Below, piece after piece: positions 61,138-64,000 of a stretch of 64,000 nucleotides of DNA (position 1 is the stretch's first letter; every line of letters begins with the position of its first letter). Below the pieces are notes generated by a model that worked only from the letters and a program-made list of their open reading frames with translations, had not been told where the DNA came from and did not search any database. A program made the position numbers and the translations under genes. The DNA comes from Nepenthes gracilis (Eukaryota > Streptophyta > Magnoliopsida > Caryophyllales > Nepenthaceae), in assembly GCA_033239525.1 (NCBI GenBank), contig BSYO01000003.1, positions 28,513,540 to 28,577,539 on the forward strand. Direction: 5' to 3'.

Positions 61138-63129
61138 ATAGTGGCCGTCGATGACAGGGGGGTTTGGGTTTTCCGCTGCTGCCGAATCGGGTGGATCCGG
61201 GTCTTCCGACCCCAACAAGGTCGAGGTGGACACCCGCTCCGGCTGGGGCCGTTCTGGTATGGAATCCTCCCGACGAGAGACCTCTGTGGTCACTACCATC
61301 TCGACATCGCCTGCCTGCCGAACCTTTGCCGGATGGCCCACGCCATACCCCTCTCCGGCGGACTCACTTGGAGGGCAGGACACTGCCGGCTCTGACAGAG
61401 AAGAAATGGGAACCTCCTATGGAGCTCCTCATTGGAACTTAAGTCGGGCCTCCTCCAGAGCTTTGTGGTGGGCCACCACCCTGATTGCCTGATGGGCGTC
61501 CTCTAGTCAGACATCCCCCGAGCCTACCAGTTGGGCCTCTTGATGAACCTCTTGTTAGGACAGTAGGTGGACCACTTGATGAGCTTGGGCCGGCTCACTG
61601 ATCAATCCAACTGGTCCCTCGACTTTCGGTCCAATCAACAAGCCAGTAGTAAGAATAGGGAGAACTCCGGTTGCAGCCACTAGAGCACCGGTTGCCGTGG
61701 TGCCGAAATCTGAAGGAACGGTGAGTGTTGGCACCCCTAGCGACTCACCAATGCCCCTCACCTGCTCCACCATAGGCAGCCCCTTGGCTGCAGAAGACGA
61801 AGAGGATGTCGGAGATGATATGGACCGCCATTGGGACTGATTATCAGATGGATCCCTAATAAATAAGGTCCCAACCGTCCTCTTAGGTTGGGCTGGAGGG
61901 AGAGCGGTGGCCTTGGCCCTCCTGCTCTTAGAAGGGGGGCCCCATTGAGCCCATGCGAGTGCTTTAAAAGACAAAAGGTGGTCTTTCTTGAATGCGTCCG
62001 GATTCACCTAGACGAGCTCCGTTAGCGACCTGACAAACTCCGCTTCTTCGCGTGAGGCCTTGCCGATATAGTATGCCGGCACATTGCCCCATCCCCTAGA
62101 TAGGGGCCAATCATGAGAAACCTTAACAAAAAAATCGATCATTCCAGTTCTTAACAAAATTGGGAATGACTTGGCTTATGTAAAACTCTCGAAGGATCAA
62201 CGAGATTCAATCCCCACTTTAGTTGAATCAAAAAATCACCTTCGCTGCCACCGGAGTCATTGCCCTCCCCTTGTGGTAAAAAAATATGCACAGAAAGCAC
62301 AAATATCCGATAGCATTCATGTGGAATCTTGCGATCAGGACTACAAGGGCCACTAGAACATTAAACAAATCCCCCAGGATGGAAAGGCAAAGGCCATTCC
62401 ATAAATGGGCCTTGTAGATGGTAACGAATTCCTTTGGAGGAGAGCATACCCTTTTGTGCTCTCTTGACATTGAGTATAAAATGGAAGCCAAAATATCATA
62501 CTGAACGTACAATGCTCTGATGTCGGCGACGGTGAGGACAGAACGTACTAAACCGATTGTGTTAACTATGGGAGCCATGAAAACAGAGTATAGCAAGTTG
62601 TAGAGAGGTGAAAGAGGCAGCGTAATTTCAAAACGGATGCCACTCAAATTTCAAAACGGTGCCTCGAAAAGGCACACTTGTGATGGCTTGGTACGCGTCG
62701 ACACTGCAAGGCATGTAGGCACGTCAAATCATCAGGCCTCATTAATGGCGATCCGTAATCGTTTTGGTGGTGGACGCATGGTGAGAAGGGACAAGCTAGA
62801 ATCCAGAGCCGCACAACCTCTTAGACCACTGCACTTCGCTTCTCGAGGAAGACCAAATCGATGGTGGGTAGACATTACGAACTTAAAGTCGGATTGGCAA
62901 GCCCGATGGCCAGTCGAGATTCTAACCTGTCAGCTATCCACTCTGGCTCCGGCTTGCACAATGGGCCAGCAGCCACTCGGGTCTCAGCTGGTTTGACATG
63001 TGCATTCGATCAACTGTCCACCCTGGCTGTGGCAGCCCGATCGGTTTGTTACCGCCCTAAATTTCGGCCTGCTTGACTGTCAACTAACCATTTCGGCTTC
63101 CGACATGTTTGACCGGCCCACAATCTAGT

Positions 63130-64000
63130 CTAGTTTCCGGTTTGTATGACCTGTTAGCAATCCATACCGTCCACCATTCGGAAGACGACAAATTAATCCA
63201 GTCCGATCTTAAAAAAACACAATGGCATAGACAATGCGTGCAAAGACAGTTGCTAGTTTTATTTATTAATTTGCCTTTACAAACTATAAAGCTCCCAGAG
63301 GCTAACATACAACAAGAAAAGGAAATAAGAAAAAAAGGGAAAAAAGAGAAAGAAAAAAGGGGGAACACATAGATGGCAATCCAGCCACAAATGCCCAACT
63401 CCACTGCACTGAACTCCAAGGCAGGTGAGTGACAAAATGAGCCCAGGTACGGGACTGACATGCATCCGACAAGCAGCAAAATGTGGCCCCTAAAAACGGC
63501 ATGTCGAGAGCAGTGCGGAAGCTTATTGTGAGGAAAGGTGGCCATTCAGAGGTAGCTAGATAGTAAGGAAAGCCTCATCTTCCAACGAGGAGAAAGTAAC
63601 CTTGAGCCCGGGAGCCCTCCACCAAACCTACCAATAGAAAGGCAAGACTGCGGGCACAGAAGGAGCCCAGACAATAGCCTCTTTCGGAGGTAAGCCGCTA
63701 CCCTGGGCAAAGGCACAACGACAAGAAAGCCTCACTCCACTCAGAAATAACGACAGGCATGACTCTAGAATAGATATGAAAATGGGTGACCAAAGTAGCC
63801 CCTTATGCGAAAAGGGGTGGCCAAAGAAGAGCGCAGATACATCCCAAGATAACACCACCGGACGACGGGAACGGGCACCCTCCTAAGCCGGCAGCTGGAA
63901 ACCAAAGCCTCATGATGACTTTGGGATCTCGCGCTAACTCACTGGTAAAGGTGGAATGTGGTGCAATGGGGTGCAGTGAGCCCATCATTTATAACGCACA
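63130..64000. other. Right end, unassigned, probably Tat-element debris
   Basis: A purine-rich run at 63308-63362 (AAGAAAAGGAAATAAG etc.) and the wording near 63230-63280 recall the 3' end of the antisense gene at 59380-59480, so this may be the same part of another element lying further right. No protein domain was recognised. Confidence 0.3.

Larger units (their letters stand above)
59666..62647 (-). pseudogene. Antisense extra gene of second Tat element, interrupted
   Basis: Minus-strand segments in order: 62647-62228 (VTIYKAHLWNGLCLSI and ARFHMNAIGYLCFLCIFF, the same N-terminal domain as at 25800), 62007-61555 (NPDAFKKDHLLSFKALAWAQ, then a basic and Ser/Pro-rich linker), 61383 to about 61147 (linker), then an interruption, and about 60005-59666 (coiled-coil tail, VVEDLQGQLDNATFKAL and ELQRSRVALQMAEHDLASLR). 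Layout matches the first element: domain, basic linker, Pro/Ser linker, intron, coiled coil. The foreign stretch 60098-61137 sits where the intron would be. Frame breaks occur between segments. Confidence 0.65.
55577..64000 (+). mobile_element. Second Tat-lineage Ty3/gypsy element, plus strand, truncated pol
   Basis: The 5' LTR starts TGATGGGGAT, the same opening as the first Tat LTR on its own strand. Order: LTR (to about 56503), primer-binding site, gag (57.2-58.0 kb), protease/RT leader (58.5-58.99), deletion, then the antisense extra gene (62647 down to 59666), with no recognised 3' LTR before the window ends. Its gag and RT leader are clearly related to those of the first element (for instance QTCYLSQV and RTCYLSQV; DPNHKPIR in both), but the nucleotide sequences differ strongly, so they are different families of one lineage. 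The right boundary is unknown and the last kilobase may belong to another element. Confidence 0.75.

Noticed and set aside
60859..61383. 174-codon minus-strand frame
   Set aside because: Its first half is the linker of the antisense Tat gene and its second half is read-through into the inserted LTR-like sequence, so it is a chimera rather than a gene.
63084..63545. 153-codon minus-strand frame with hydrophobic Phe-rich segment
   Set aside because: The hydrophobic part is the complement of a GAAAA-rich tract, and no family resemblance or start context is present.
1..64000. CRISPR arrays, operons, bacterial-type genes, organelle DNA insertions or tRNA genes
   Set aside because: Tandem repeats seen have no spacer pattern, genes have introns, and no stretch showed tRNA cloverleaf boxes or recognisable organelle genes on reading; a tRNAscan or BLAST run would be needed to exclude small ones.

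Overview
The window is nuclear DNA of a flowering plant. It is AT-rich, its genes have many exons with GT-AG introns of up to 12 kb, and most of the space between and inside genes is LTR retrotransposon, LINE, MITE and TRIM debris. The species cannot be named from the sequence. Three protein-coding loci are supported, all on the + strand.

Region 1-21.3 kb holds the 3' part of a mitochondrial carrier (SLC25) gene. Seven exons are visible (2923-21315) and the first exon lies upstream of the window. Its 12.4-kb intron (3831-16287) contains a degenerate Ty3/gypsy element with both LTRs (5951-10104), an isolated gypsy protease fragment, an L1-type LINE remnant and a MITE fragment. A later intron contains gypsy RT debris and a deleted Ty1/copia element with both LTRs (18564-20084).

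Region 21.3-37.8 kb is intergenic. It contains a gag (UBN2-type) remnant and a nearly complete 9.2-kb Ty3/gypsy element of the Tat lineage on the minus strand (24378-33561). That element has two LTRs, primer-binding site, polypurine tract, gag, protease, RT, two RNase H domains and integrase, all decayed. It also carries an extra gene in antisense orientation, with its own TATA-like box and a small intron, and a 10-unit 48-bp minisatellite.

Region 37.85-48.6 kb is a complete nine-exon gene for a three-RRM RNA-binding protein of the CELF/BRUNO-like type (BRN1/RBP-DR1 group, 436 aa). Two of its introns carry members of one MITE family.

Region 48.6-64 kb is repeat-rich: a copia gag/integrase fragment, a tandem multi-LTR TRIM array, a short 5S rRNA-like fragment, the first exon of an acidic unknown gene (54764-55129), and from 55577 a second Tat-lineage element on the plus strand. 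The second element keeps its 5' LTR, gag and the start of pol, has lost RT to integrase, and still carries the antisense extra gene, interrupted by about 1 kb of sequence containing a dense cluster of W-box (TTGACC) palindromes.

The two host genes visible in most detail are housekeeping-type (mitochondrial transport, RNA regulation) and show no operon-like relation. The most unusual feature is the antisense, spliced, non-structural gene shared by the two Tat elements, with the tandem repeats and regulatory motif clusters that accompany them.
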